From Orientallactaga sibirica (taxonomy: Eukaryota > Chordata > Mammalia > Rodentia > Dipodidae): a stretch of 64,000 nucleotides of DNA. This document shows positions 1 through 17,752 of this stretch, in pieces (position 1 is the stretch's first letter; each line of letters begins with the position of its first letter). The stretch is taken from the NCBI GenBank assembly GCA_036365145.1, contig JAEOAD010000004.1:50805001-50869000 (forward strand). The letters run 5' to 3'. The position numbers were made by a program, and so were the translations under genes. Under the pieces are notes generated by a model that worked only from the letters and a program-made list of their open reading frames with translations, was not told where the DNA came from and made no database searches.

Positions 1-1722
1 TTTCCTCCCCCTGTTCTGCAATGGACCCTGAGCCTTGAAAGGTATATTAGAGATGTTTCAGTGCTGAGCACTCTTCTGTCCCTTCTCAGCACAATGGTGC
101 TTTCTGAGTCATCTCAAGGTCACCATCATCTGAAAAGAGAAGTTTCTCTAGCCAAAAGTGAGAGTAGCATTAATTATGGGTATGGACATTAAGTGAAGTC
201 CTTACTGGGCAGTTTGGTGAGCATAGTATATACATTTAGTCAGACACCAACAGATGTTACACCCCTATGAATCATGACCACCCCTGTTGTAGGTTTTCAG
301 TATCAGGGATGTGTTCCCTCCCATGGAGCAGGCCTCTAGTCCATGTAGTGAGTGGCTGATTTCTCCCACAACAGACATGCCACTATTTTACCTGTTGGCT
401 TATTTGACCTGGCTGGCCAAATTTAAAGCTTGCAGTGTTCTCTGTTGAAAATCTTCACTGGTGATTTCTCTCTCTCCCATTGTGCTGCATGCAGCGTAGC
501 TTTTTCCAGCTTTCTGTCAGCTGGTCCACATGGAGGAGGCTTTCAGCTCAGCCCCAGCAGGATTTCTCAGTGACTTTGCAGCCCAAGTATGTAGAGTCTT
601 TAGCAATAGGGTCTTACCATCTATTCCTGGTAGAAAACCAAGGGCCTCGGCAATGGCCTATAATATTTTAGGGTATCCATGACCTCCCTGGAGCCAACAA
701 CTCACTGGAAGGTATCCCATACTTGGCAATGAAAATTTTCTAGTAACAATCTGTTGCTCCTGAGTGTTCCATTGTCCAGAAAAGTAGGTTTCCATATGAC
801 TTATTTATAGATAATACCTTTAACAAAGGCATACCACTTTGTGCAGTGAGCTTTGCCTATTGTCATTGTATACAGTATCTCATTTAACTCTTTTGTAACT
901 TTTATCAGTGGATATTTCTCTAGAAATTCCTCATGAAGGAAATACATTGAATAGGTTGTTCCACAGCAGATCCAAGAGGTATATCACCACAGGGTTTTGT
1001 TGTCTTATCAGATATATGGATTTCACAAACCAAACATTAGCTTTAAAATGTTCTAGCAATTTTAAAGAGTCAACTCGGGAGCTTGTTACATATTTTTATT
1101 ATTTTTTTCTGCTCTATGACAAGCCAAAGAATACAGAGCTTTAGAGACAGGAAGCTTTAAGGGCTAAAGAAGAAGCAGTAAGCTATCCAGACCATCTGTA
1201 TGCCCACAGTTGATAGTGGCTTTACATATTTTTAAACATTGCTTTATCCAAATTAGGCACAGAAAAATATTTGTTGAATAGGTTGTTTCTCTGTTATTTG
1301 ACTTGGTCCAAAGGCATGCTTTAACAATTAAGTGTAGGCTGACTTAGTATGAAAATCAAACAAAGTATTTCTTTGCTGTTTAATTAATTCTCCTGCTTGA
1401 TGCTGGGATGAGTTTTATGAAAGAATACAACTTCTTCATTAGATTTCAACAGTTATGATACTGTCTAATCAATAGAATGAGAAATGCTTAGATACCTAAG
1501 AATTGTATACCATTTCTAGAACTCATTAATAAAACATCCATTCAAACATTACTCAAAGAAAGCTGAGCCTTACCTTCTACTTGGCAGTACTTTTGTAATT
1601 TATAAATTAAGTCCATCTAATTTAATGTATGCCTTTGAATAACAGAATATTTCCTGTTAATATGACCCATGGTGCCATCTAAAAGTAAATCCCAAACTAA
1701 CTTAACATCAAGAGGAATATTT

Positions 1723-1930
1723 AGGGGACTGGGAAGATTGATAGTTTGATAAAGTACTTGCTGTGCAAGCGCAAGCCCTGAGTTCTGATCCCAAGCACTA
1801 ATATAATGGGACACGACAGTTCACATCCTCACTGAAAAGGCAGATATGGGGATTCCTTGAACCTTCTGGCTAGTTAGTCTAGCTGAACTAGTGACTATGT
1901 GTTCTATGAGAGACCCTGCTTCCAAAATAA
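1723..1930 (+). repeat. Degraded B4/RSINE1-type SINE
   Basis: The sequence begins like a tRNA-derived head (ggggactgggaagattg, then a diverged A-box and a B-box-like gagttctgatcccaa). It ends with the gagagaccctgcttccaaaa tail typical of rodent B4/RSINE1 composites. The divergence suggests an old copy. Confidence 0.6.
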
Positions 1931-1983
1931 GATTGAAATCAATTGAAGAAGATACCCATCCTTGACTTCTGAGCTTCACATGC

Positions 1984-2325
1984 TGTGGTATTTTGAATAG
2001 ATGGCCCCAATATATTCAGTGTTTTAATCCTTTGTAGTTTGCATCTGCAGCCACCTGGCTGGAGGCGATGTCATTGGGTTGATCTTAAGGTGTGGTGGTG
2101 GGTTTAGGATTTCAATGTAAAGATATGCAAAGTGTGCCTAGCTAGAGTTCCTGAGGTTTGCTGTGCTGTGTGGCTTTTGGCTTGTGGCTTTTCTGTGTTT
2201 GGGCCTGTGAAAGCAGACCAGCTCCTTCTGCCATTGTGGAACTTCCCCTGGATCTGTAAGCTTCAATAAATATCCCTTCCTCCATAACTTTGCTTGACTT
2301 GGAAGTTCATCTCAGTGAACCTAAA
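1984..2325 (+). repeat. Unnamed rodent interspersed repeat, AATAAA-bearing
   Basis: It starts with ggtattttgaatagatggcc and ends with a cttcaataaatatccc segment containing a polyadenylation signal. The same family appears in the opposite orientation near 24245, 31436 and 56805, where the end reads like the reverse complement of this start. The AATAAA suggests an LTR-like or pol II-transcribed element, but I cannot name the family. Confidence 0.5.
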
Positions 2326-2333
2326 GCTCTCTA

Positions 2334-2416
2334 TTACACATGCACACACACATATGCCCACATATGTGCAAATAAATATACACATGTATGCACACTACAC
2401 ACATGCACACACAAAC
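2334..2416. repeat. CA-rich imperfect microsatellite
   Basis: Runs of acacac are interspersed with atgc and aaat. It resembles the decayed tail that often follows a rodent SINE. Confidence 0.7.
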
Positions 2417-2444
2417 AAATAGAAATAAATTAAGATTTATGGAC

Positions 2445-2990
2445 CCAGGAAGATACTTCTGTTGGTATAGTACTTGGTTTTCTAACCTGAAAACCAGAGT
2501 TTAATCCCCAGAACCCACATTTTAAAAGCTGGGTAAGGGCTGGAGAGATGCCTTGGCAGTTAAGGCATTTGCCTGCAAAGCCAAAGGACCCAGGTTATAT
2601 ACCCCAGGATCCACGTTAGCCAGATGCACAAGGGGGCACACGTGTTTGGAGTTCATTTGCAATACCTGGAGGCCCTGGGGGGAGGGGCATTCTCTCTCTT
2701 CATTCTCTCTCTTTCTTTCCCTCTTTCTCTGTCAAATAAATAAATAAATAAATAAAAATAAAATATTAAAAAAATAGAGCTGGGTAAGGCCAGTGCTGGG
2801 AAAACAGAGACAGGTAAATCCTTCAGAGTCAATGGTAAACCATTCTACATTCATGGAGAGTTCCAGTCCAGTTAGAGACCCTGTTTCACAACAAAAGGAA
2901 ATGGTGCCTGAGAGAAATGACAACCAAGGTTGTCCTCTGTCCTACACACTTATCCTTGCGCATGTGCATGCACACACACACACAAAGTAA
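2445..2990 (+). repeat. B4/RSINE1 element split by a younger SINE
   Basis: The left part (2445-2538) has a diverged tRNA-like head, with ccagagtttaatccccag as B-box remnant. The right part (2778-2990) continues into gagaccctgtttcacaac and a CA-rich tail. The two parts are separated by a tRNA-derived SINE at 2539-2777. Confidence 0.65.
2539..2777 (+). repeat. tRNA-derived SINE (Dip-like)
   Basis: Head ggctggagagatg with pol III A-box, the segment ccagatgcacaagg, a CT-rich stretch and a gtcaaataaataaataaat tail. It is flanked by a perfect 12-bp duplication, agctgggtaagg, at 2527-2538 and 2778-2789, which proves insertion into an older B4 element. Confidence 0.9.
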
Positions 2991-4059
2991 AGTTTTAATG
3001 TAGTATGTTATTTTGAATTTTTCCCCAAATACCAAAAGTTTTAAAACATTTAATGAAACAGGATGGCAAGCCACTTGAAAAATAGGATGATAATATAAAA
3101 AGTGAAAAACGAATTTAAAAGTTGTACATTTATAGAAAGACTTTAACTATTTTAATAGAGGATGTGCTTCTCTGAATCCATAAATAACCAAAGGAAACAA
3201 AACATCAGCATAAACCACCGATAAATATCTTGGTAAAACACAGAATTTTTGTTATCTAGGCCAATTACATAAAAGATAGAGATAAAACTTTTCATAATGT
3301 TTTATTAAGAGCAAACAAAATTTCAAGAAAGCCTACTTTTCCTTTTACAGAGAGGACAAAATTCTAATTGTCAGTACATGTTTGACCTTTAGGTTAAAAT
3401 TAATTCGCTTATATGTTTACCCAGCTTAGCTACACACAAAATTTCATTCTTATAATTTACTTTCTGGATATCTATGACCTTATTAACAGTCCTCCAGCTC
3501 TTTGTCTGATACTATTCCTCTTTCTTTTGTGAAACAACTTGTTATTCTAGTGCAGGACACAGATTATATAGTCTTACTGCTTCAACAGAACAATGCATCT
3601 CCAAATCTTAAAGCCTTTCTTTATCAAAAGCACAGCTTAACTTCACAGCTGTGGGTACCTGTAATGTTAGCAACTAGGGAGTGTGAGACTTCCCCATCCC
3701 TATAATAACAAATAAATAAAATAAAATGGGGCATACATATTATATTCCTCATATTCTGGGATATAGAATTGTTTTCATTGTATACTAGGAAGTAAGCAAA
3801 GATGAGCCTTCTCTTAAACCAGAAAGATGTAAATTAGTAAATTATGAATGCGAATTCCCATAAGCATATGTTTTCTCATGGCATAACTTTTCAGTGTGAC
3901 ACAAAACAGTAGGATGTCTTCTGTTTCTGTCTGGAGCAGTGGATGGGGGAAAGGTTTATAGGGAAAATTCACCACTAACTAACTAAAGCTGAGATATCTT
4001 TGAGATGTCCACGTGGACTTATGAAGTCCTATTCATGTGTCAAGCTAAGGATGGTTTAA

Positions 4060-4560
4060 ATGGAACTCCTGGTGCTCCCCCAGACACCTCATCTCAGGAA
4101 TTGTCACCACCACCTCCCTATGCCTTCTATCCCATGCATGTCCCACATATTGCCTTCAACAACTTTTGCCCACTCATTTCCATATCCTTCACTCCAAATC
4201 CTTAACTATTCTCATCATTCCACTTCTTACTATAACCACTTAACGTGTCTCTCTGTTTCCACATCTGCTGTGCTATTAATACACTGTTTACAAATCAGCC
4301 ACAATGGCATCCAAATATCAGTGATACCTGTGCTTCACACTGCATTACTTATAATCACACTTGAAAATAAAATTCTGATGTATAACTTGCATGCATATGA
4401 TGTGAGCCTGCTTATCTTGACCACAGTACCCTACTCACTCTGTGGTCCCACAGGCCACCTTGATGGTCCTTCCACATTCCAAATACTCTTGCTTGGAGTC
4501 TTGGTTCCTGTTCTTATTCCTGCTCAAAAGTTTTTCACTAGGGGCTGTCCATTTGGCTTG
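4060..4560. repeat. Possible L2-type ancient LINE remnant
   Basis: A pyrimidine-rich, non-periodic block whose ending (ggtccttccacattccaaatactcttgc) recalls the antisense 3' part of L2. It carries a 174-codon open frame that looks accidental. This is a family assignment from memory and weak. Confidence 0.3.
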
Positions 4561-4614
4561 AGTTTCAGAAGTTTCAGTTCATAATAACTTAGCTTTTTTG
4601 ATTCTGGTCCTGTG

Positions 4615-4970
4615 GTGAGGCAGAGCACCTTAGCAGGGACAGTATGGTAGGGTAAACTGCTTGCTAAGGTCTGCAGAAGGAGAGAAAGACATGCCAAAAC
4701 AGAGACAAACAGAGAAAGAGAGAGAGAGAGACCAATAACTAAATAAACCAGTGACCTATTGCTTCCACCAGGTCCAAACTTCTCATGAAGTGTCTGGAAT
4801 CTCTCAGTATCTCATGAAACTATGTATCCATACATGGCTAAATCCATTCATGGGGCAAAGCCATCGTGAATCAGTCATTTCCCAAAGGCCCTAACTCTGA
4901 ACATGATGCATTAGAGATCATAACTTCAACACATTAGCTTTCAGGGAAACATTGAAGATCCAGTCTGAAA
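4615..4970. repeat. Degraded interspersed repeat, family uncertain
   Basis: The block moves from gaggcagagcacc through an agagagag run to phrases such as cccaaaggccctaactctg and tagctttcagggaaacattg. Such phrases are typical of antisense MaLR-type LTRs or of the unnamed family seen at 31436. The call is tentative. Confidence 0.35.
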
Positions 4971-5301
4971 CAATAATTTTCTGAAATTACCATGCATTTA
5001 TATTTTCATTTTAATGTCTTTTTCCACATCCCACTTTCATGCTTAGCAGACTTAAAGGAAACTCCACAACCTTAGTGGTCTTGTTTGTCTTGTATATCAT
5101 TATTCATTTACTGCCTGGACCATAAAATGTTACCAGTTGGTGTTTGATTAACAATATATGAAAATATAGTGAATAAATTAATGCTCATTGCCTATGATCA
5201 GGCCTAGATTTCTGTGTCTATGTCTGTATTCATTAACTGACCTGCTTTATCACCCATAAAGGTTGCACTCTATAATGATATATTGTTTAAATTCTTTCTA
5301 A

Positions 5302-6650
<1,349 letters not shown>

Positions 6651-7369
6651 TAATAACATTAAGGTCCAGTGTACGTTCTTTGCTGCATTATGAATTTTTA
6701 TTTTAATTCAATTGGGAATATGGGAAACTTTATTATTATTACTAAAGTTAGAAAGAGCTTTCTCCACCAATATTAGAGAAGATAGTCTTAAATAACAAAT
6801 AGATTTTTTATACTTTCTGAGAAAATTTGATTCCTAGGTCTTTCCCTTTAAATCAATATCATCCCAGTTGGTCCCAAGAAAGAGCAGAAAACATTGCCTA
6901 GTGTTTGCTCAAGCTGCTTCTGTATCCCCGTGGCTTTCATACACACTGGGGTTACCCTGACCTTGTGACACCACTAGGATTATGAGCTTATCATGTTTTA
7001 CTTTTGAATTCCTATTCACAGTTAAATATTCAAATGATTTATCTAAAATTGCTTCTCCCAAGTCAATTTCTTCCTCTTCTGGCCTTCCATAACTCTGGAT
7101 CTTTTTCAGTTTGTAGTATCAGTCTCTTGTTCTGTCCCTGTTTGTCCATGTGACCATCTCCTCTAATGTGAACCTCTTGAGCTATGGCTGTGTTCCAAAA
7201 GGAATGTTGATACACATAACAGTGAATCCTTTTTCTCAGAATTGCCACAGGTCTTTCTTTGTCTTGTTTTATACATAATTTCTGAGAATATTGTGAATGA
7301 ACATTAATATTGTAGAAAAGTGCTCTTCACAGAAAAAGAAAAGTAATGAAAATAATTTTGGTAGGGAAG

Positions 7370-7480
7370 AACCATTATGTGTATGCTACCATAGCTGTTC
7401 TAGAATGCCTGGACTCAAGTGACATTCCCAGTTCACCCTTTAGCATAGCTGGGACCACCGGCATGCACCACCAACCAAGC
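7370..7480 (-). repeat. Possible ancient 7SL-derived monomer
   Basis: Phrases such as ggactcaagtgacattccc and tagctgggaccaccggcatg read like the antisense of an old Alu/B1 monomer. It is strongly diverged. Confidence 0.4.
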
Positions 7481-7591
7481 TCCAACTTCATAAATATGCA
7501 AAAAGAAATCATCCCTATCCAAAATTAAAGGCATGCAAATGAAAACAATGGTGACACATAATTTTTAAAATGGGAAACTGAAAAGCGATGT

Positions 7592-7815
7592 ATTTTTTTT
7601 AATTACTTTTAGAGAGAGATGGAGAGAAAATTGGCATGCCAGGGCCTCAACTACTGAAATTGAACTCCAGACACTTGTGCCACCTAGTGGGCATGTGTGT
7701 CCTTGCCTTGCCTCACCTTTCTGCATCTGGCTTATATGAAATCTGGAAAGTCAAACATGGGTCTTTAGGCTTCACAGGCCAGTGCCTTAACCGCTAAACC
7801 ATTTCTCTAGCCCCA
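7592..7815 (-). repeat. tRNA-derived SINE (Dip-like), antisense
   Basis: The antisense order is a T-rich tail, agagagagatgg, tctgcatctggctta and finally cgctaaaccatttctctagcccc. It is a diverged copy with an altered middle. Confidence 0.85.
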
Positions 7816-8249
7816 AAAGATATATTTTAACTGATGCACAAAGAGAGAGGTTTTCTCAAATTATTGAGGAAAGTAACATGGAAATTTCAATGAAAATTAA
7901 AGTGAATTTATTTATTGACTTAACAATTCTACTATTAGGAATTTACTCAAGAGAAAACAATGGTAACCTCAAAGTGATAGAAAAGGGAATCGAATAGCTA
8001 GGCATAAGAGATTTGATAACTTTTATTTAATATCCCTAGAGTATTAATCTGTATAGTATTAATAATTTGGGTTAATTTAAAATTCACATAAATGTTCAGT
8101 GTATTTTACAATTGTTACTAGCAATGTTAATAGATTCATTCCACAAGGTCTTGTATCATGATTTAAAACTAGCAGTAATACTCAATGTTAAGTAAAGATG
8201 GTAGCAGTAAAAGTGAACTGTTTCAAAACTTTAAAAAACAACATAGGTG

Positions 8250-8471
8250 GAGCTGGAGAAATGGTTTAGCCCTTAAGGCGCATGCCTACAAAGCTTAAGG
8301 ATCCTGGTTTGAATCTTCAGTTCCCACGTAAGCCAGATGCACATGGTGGCGCATGCATCTGGAGTTCGTTTGCAGTGGCTAGAGGCTCTGGCATGCCCAT
8401 TCTCTCGTGCTCTATCACTCTGTCTTGGATAAATAAATGAAAAATAAAAAATTTTAAAAATCTAAAAAAAG
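8250..8471 (+). repeat. tRNA-derived SINE (Dip-like)
   Basis: Head agctggagaaatgg, then cacgtaagccagatgcac and ggagttcgtttgcagtgg, and an ataaataaatg tail. The perfect flanking duplication acaacataggtg lies at 8238-8249 and 8472-8483. Confidence 0.9.
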
Positions 8472-8782
8472 ACAACATAGGTGCTTCTCATTACAAATTA
8501 TCATTAGTAATTTTCAGCACATTGAAAAATCAAGGCTCATTATGTTATTTTAATAATAATGAAAAATCAGATCTTACTACAGGTTTATTACATTACTCTA
8601 TCCTCTGTGCTGAAAAAATGTGTTTGTTTTAAATACTGATGGTTTTCCATAAATTATTTTTTATACTTTATATAAAATAATGTTATAGAAAATATCCAGT
8701 TAACATGACCTTATATTCTTCATACAGATAAAAGCACTAAAATCCTTTGTCTTGATAGAAAAACAATTTCCATTTTTCCTAG

Positions 8783-10655
<1,873 letters not shown>

Positions 10656-10943
10656 GCAATTGCGGCAGCAGCTGCTGAATACACAAGTATTGGACGAAGC
10701 AGAATTATGGGCCTCTCAGAGAGTTCTTCAGAAACCTCCAAACTGAGCTCAAAAAGTGCTAAGGAGAGAAGAAACAGACACAAGAAAAAGAACCAAAAGA
10801 AGCTCTCCAGTGGGGAGGAAAAGGGCGATGAAGAGAAGCTGTCGAAGTCAGAATCAGATGAAAGCATCCGGAGAAGGAACTTCCGCCTGGGTGTTGAAGG
10901 GCACAGACGTGCTCATGAGAAGAGACTGTCCACCCCTAACCAG
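10656..10943 (+). CDS. SCN9A: SCN9A exon 10: I-II cytoplasmic linker
   Basis: This 288-bp exon (96 codons, phase 0 at both ends) runs from ccaacag to gtacca. It encodes [19 protein letters not shown], a Ser-rich stretch ([19 protein letters not shown]), a Lys/Arg cluster, and the segment [18 protein letters not shown]. This intracellular linker is the main kinase target region in the family; several RXXS-like motifs are visible. The length and sequence follow human Nav1.7 almost residue for residue as I recall it. One visible difference is Gly for Arg in TSIGRS. Confidence 0.97.
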
Positions 10944-11874
10944 GTACCAGTGGGCACTGCCTCATGGCCTCACCATCATGAGAAAAGAAGTGCAAGGTTT
11001 GATTCTGGGGTCATGACTCCAGGAGCACAATGCAAGGCTTTCATTGGCATGTTTCAGTTAAAATACTGCATCTTGCCATTTATTAAAAGAAGAGATGTGG
11101 TGCACATTTTTTAATTTAAATTGTTCACTTTCAAAACAGTTTAAAGTTTCAGAATTGTCATGTCTTCTTTAATAAACAAAAGTTCTACAATACAATGTTC
11201 TTCAAAACCACAGTAGAAATGAAGAGACCGTTCACCATGCAGATTAATTTTATAGTTTTATTTAGTCTGCATTTTAATACCTTATTAATTGAAAAAAAAA
11301 AAAACCTTAACCTTATACTAGCTTTCCTTCTTTATTCACTCATATAAGCAATGATGTCAACAGAGTATCAGGTCCCCAGTTTGGAACTAAGTAGATACCT
11401 CTTACATCCTTCCCCAGCCACAGACAAATACTGATTTATACTTTCATAGTCTATAAATTCTGCTCACATGGAATTTCTCTTCCTTTCTTGCTTTCTCCAG
11501 TGACAGTCCACATCTCAGGTCTCCCTGGCTGCAGCCCTACATTCTGAGTCATTGCTTCTTCACATTTTCCACTGTCACACAATGCATACTCCCCACCCAT
11601 CATAGTAAAGATAAAAATCTAGTTATAACTCTGTCCAGATTGAAAACAAAGGGAAAAGCAGGAAAACCCCCTGTTGAATAAACACTAAGAACAAGATTCA
11701 CATTTTATCCATGCCTGCAACTGTCTATGGTTGTTTCTCATCCTATTTTTGTGTTCCTGAGCCTGCAGTCTGCCTAACTCGAGTGCCATCTCTACTATAG
11801 GCTTTCTTGCCTAACTTGCCTTTATTACTTAGTAGACACTTTTCATTCATTCGTTTTTTAAAATTTCTTTATTC

Positions 11875-12100
11875 GCCTCCTTCTTCTTCTCCTCTTCCTC
11901 TTCTTTGTAAGGCAGGGTCACATGAAGCCCACCTGGCCTTAACTTGCTATGTATCTGGAATTGACATTGAGTTTCTGATCTTCCTGTCACTGCCTTGTAA
12001 GTACAGGGATTACAGGTATATGTTACAACACCCAGTTTATGTAGCTCCAGGACTAGAGCTTTAAGCAAGCACACTACCAAGTGAGCTGCATCCCCAACTC
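11875..12100 (-). repeat. B4-type SINE, antisense
   Basis: Antisense landmarks are ggcagggtcacatgaagccc, gtacagggattacaggtata and aagcaagcacactaccaagt followed by gagctgcatcccca. This is the usual order of a B1-like part followed by a tRNA-like part. Confidence 0.7.
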
Positions 12101-12426
12101 AGAACACTCACTTAGAACTGAAAGAATTGTCTCATAATGTTTTCCTGTCCTAGAAGCACCATTTGTTCCCTTTAGCTCAGGTGACTCTCCCCTCCTACAA
12201 ATGTTCCTGTGTGCTCTCCATTCTCTGCCTCATGTATGCCTCTCCCAGAATTACTACCTTCCTCCTCTTTACTGACATTGAGAGTTTCCAAGACCAACCA
12301 TGTAGGGTTGCAAAACTACTAGATAAACAGAAATTAAAGACAAAGTCCATCCCTACCTGCTAAGGTTTCATAATCTAGAAGGAGAAGCAAAATGTGAACA
12401 TATGTGACATTAATGAAAATGATTTT

Positions 12427-12654
12427 TTAAATATATTTTATTTGTTTATTTGAAAGAGAGAAAGAGGCAGAGAGAGAGAAAGGGAGGGAGGGAGGGAGAG
12501 AATGGGCACACTAGGGCCTCCAGCCACTGCAAGCAGACTCCAAACACATGCATCCCCTTGTATATCTGGCTTATGTAGGTCCTGAAGAATCGAACCAGGA
12601 TTCTTTGGCTTTGTAGGCAAACACCTTAACTGATAAGCCATCTCTCCAGTCCAG
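12427..12654 (-). repeat. tRNA-derived SINE (Dip-like), antisense
   Basis: Tail atttgtttatttgaaagaga, a GA/GGGA tract, then tgataagccatctctccagt. A perfect 13-bp duplication, tgaaaatgatttt, lies at 12414-12426 and 12655-12667. Confidence 0.9.
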
Positions 12655-13302
12655 TGAAAATGATTTTAAGCCAGAGATTTTTTCATGTTCATTTTCCATT
12701 GTCCACAGTGCCTGTCACTCATCCTTTATGTAGCCAGCACTAAAGTTTATCAGATTTGATGCTTCCAAACAATTTGCCTTTATAGGAACCACATATAGAA
12801 ACAGTTTGTCCTAGACAAACTAAAGGGGAATCCCCTCCCACACACACTTTGTCATGAACTGTTTTTTCTAAGTTCTAATATTCCATTACTCTAAGTTCTG
12901 TGTTTTTAAAAAGTTCCTTAAAACACACTCACTAGGGTGAGTGCGTACATGGGGATTACAAGCAGCTTAACTAAAAGAGTTTTGGGATAGTCTTTGAACT
13001 CAAGAAAGTCTTGATTTCTTGTGAAATTTAGGAAGTGATAAATGAAAAGGCCAAATAACATGTTTCAACATTGAATTAGCTTTTAAATGATAGTCTGTGC
13101 TACAAAATGAATGGCACAGATTTGTACAGGTCATTTTCCTGGTTTGGAAGGGTGGATTTCAGGCTTCATTTGTTAGATTGTATTTTTCTTGATTTGCTTT
13201 GCTTTAAAGCATATTTATTTTAAACAAGCACAGGATCCCCTGACCCAGTCTTGGCGGAGCTGCTTGAAGTTTGCTGCTGTTTCTACGAGCTCCAAAACAT
13301 AA

Positions 13303-16148
<2,846 letters not shown>

Positions 16149-16278
16149 GTAACAACCAATCAAATACGGAAGAAAAGATTTTCCAGTTCTTATTTCCTGT
16201 CAGAGGACATGCTGAATGATCCACACCTCAGACAAAGAGCAATGAGTAGAGCGAGTATTCTAACCAACACTGTGGAAG
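16149..16278 (+). CDS. SCN9A: SCN9A exon 12: end of the I-II linker
   Basis: This 130-bp exon starts on a codon boundary after tttgttag and ends with the first base of a Glu codon (g|aa) before gtatta. It encodes [20 protein letters not shown], then [20 protein letters not shown] and TVE, the distal cytoplasmic linker leading to DII S1. The first residue is Val (gta) where my memory of human and mouse Nav1.7 has Gly. The exon start gtaaca itself resembles a donor. The length is not a multiple of three, so skipping would shift the frame. Confidence 0.95.
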
Positions 16279-17513
16279 GTATTACAGATGCTTAAATAAA
16301 GTCATTATAACTTCTGGTAACCTTTAAACAGGTACATGAAATTCTTAGGAATGTTTTAAAACACATATATTTTTAAAAATTTTTTATAATTTATTTTTAT
16401 TTTAGAGAGAGAGAGACAGAGAGAGAGGGAGAAGGAGACAGACAGAGATGGGTGTGCCAGCAGCCTCTCAGCTGCTGCGAACGAAATCCAGATGTGTGTG
16501 CCCCCTTGTGGTCAAGTGCGGCATTGCACCCTTGTGTCACTTTGCATCTGGCTAAACGTGGGACCTGGAGATTGGAACCGCTGGAGATTGGAACCAGAGT
16601 TCTTAGGCTTAGTGGGCAGGCGCCTTAACCGCTAAGCCATCTCTCCAGCCACCGCATATTGTTTTTTAGCAAGAATAAAGATTACAAAAGAAAATGAAAT
16701 GGATGGGCTCATTTTATATGCTAAAAAATAGATTATTTTATTTGTGACTAAAGAGTGTTGGGTTAAATTGCATTTCAAAGTTAATTACTTATGGCAATTG
16801 ATGCAGAAAGCTACATTACTCAGAGTTGTGTGACTGTCTTGTTGCACAATCTTAAAAAAATCCGCTGTCCTAATTTCTCTCCTCTAATGAGCAAAATGTC
16901 AAAAGGTGACAACTTTAAAAATGTTCTGGTTCCTTCTGTGTCCCACAGTTGGCTCCATGTTCACCCTTGTCCATAGGCTGATCCTGCATTCTCACACTCC
17001 CACCATGGACTCAATAATTTTATCAACCCTGTAAAGTTATGCTGAAAAGTAGAAGGGCTACTGAGGTAAAATTGTATTTCAAGAGTGTTTCTTAAATGAT
17101 TTCTAGTCTTTTGGTCTGGGCTTGTTTTAACCTGTATGCCTGCAAAAGCCTTTTCTAGACAGAACATAACTATTTTACTATGGTCCTCTGCTTAAAAATA
17201 CAGGGGAAATATGTATATTGGTAGAAAATAACCATTTTTATTTTGAAGAAATACTCTCTTTTTCTCTTCTGAGTCTATTTTCAGTCATTAATTTCACTGA
17301 CTCCCTCTCTACTTAATTTCAACAACAAACATGCGATAGAAAACTTTTTATCTAAAATTCTATACTTTCAAAAAACATTTGATGGGAGGTTTTAACCACA
17401 AGCCCTGTTTGTACAGAGTGATTTGCAGATTTGTATCTGCTAAGAACTACAACAAACAAATGAGCGACTTCATGCTTTCTGTGCTTTTGTTTTGTTTTGT
17501 TTTTTCTCCCCAG
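16279..17513 (+). other. Intron 12
   Basis: This 1,235-bp GT-AG intron contains one long-subfamily antisense SINE (16370-16650). The acceptor is preceded by a (GTTTT)n-like and T-rich tract (tttgttttgttttttctccccag). Confidence 0.85.
16370..16650 (-). repeat. tRNA-derived SINE, long subfamily, antisense, B box doubled
   Basis: Antisense order: A/T tail, GA-rich tract, gcagcctctcagctgctgcg, ttgtggtcaagtgcggcatt, then cgctaagccatctctccagc. The segment equivalent to the pol III B box occurs twice, as 16-bp units at 16564-16579 and 16580-16595 (ggagattggaacc in each). It shares a longer middle with the copy at 33335-33642. Confidence 0.88.
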
Positions 17514-17752
17514 AACTTGAGGAGTCCAGGCAGAAATGTCCACCTTGGTGGTACAGATTTGCACACACATTTTTAATCTGGAATTGTTCTCCATACTGGA
17601 TAAAGTTCAAAAAGTTTATCTACTTTATTGTAATGGATCCTTTTGTAGATCTTGCAATCACCATTTGCATAGTTCTAAACACACTATTTATGGCCATGGA
17701 GCATCACCCCATGACAGAAGAATTCAAAAACGTACTTGCTGTGGGCAATCTG
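17514..17752 (+). CDS. SCN9A: SCN9A exon 13: DII S1 and start of S2
   Basis: This 239-bp exon runs from ctccccag to gtgagt. It completes the split Glu codon, then encodes [20 protein letters not shown] and the S1 helix of domain II ([20 protein letters not shown]). The S1-S2 loop [20 protein letters not shown] follows. It ends on a complete codon. KCPPWWYRF and [10 protein letters not shown] are Nav1.7-like. Codons here are A/T-ending far more often than in exon 15. Confidence 0.97.

Noticed and set aside
4060..4584. A 174-codon open frame on the + strand
   Set aside because: It is pyrimidine-rich, with no recognisable protein or splice structure. It lies in intron 6 within what looks like an old L2-type remnant.
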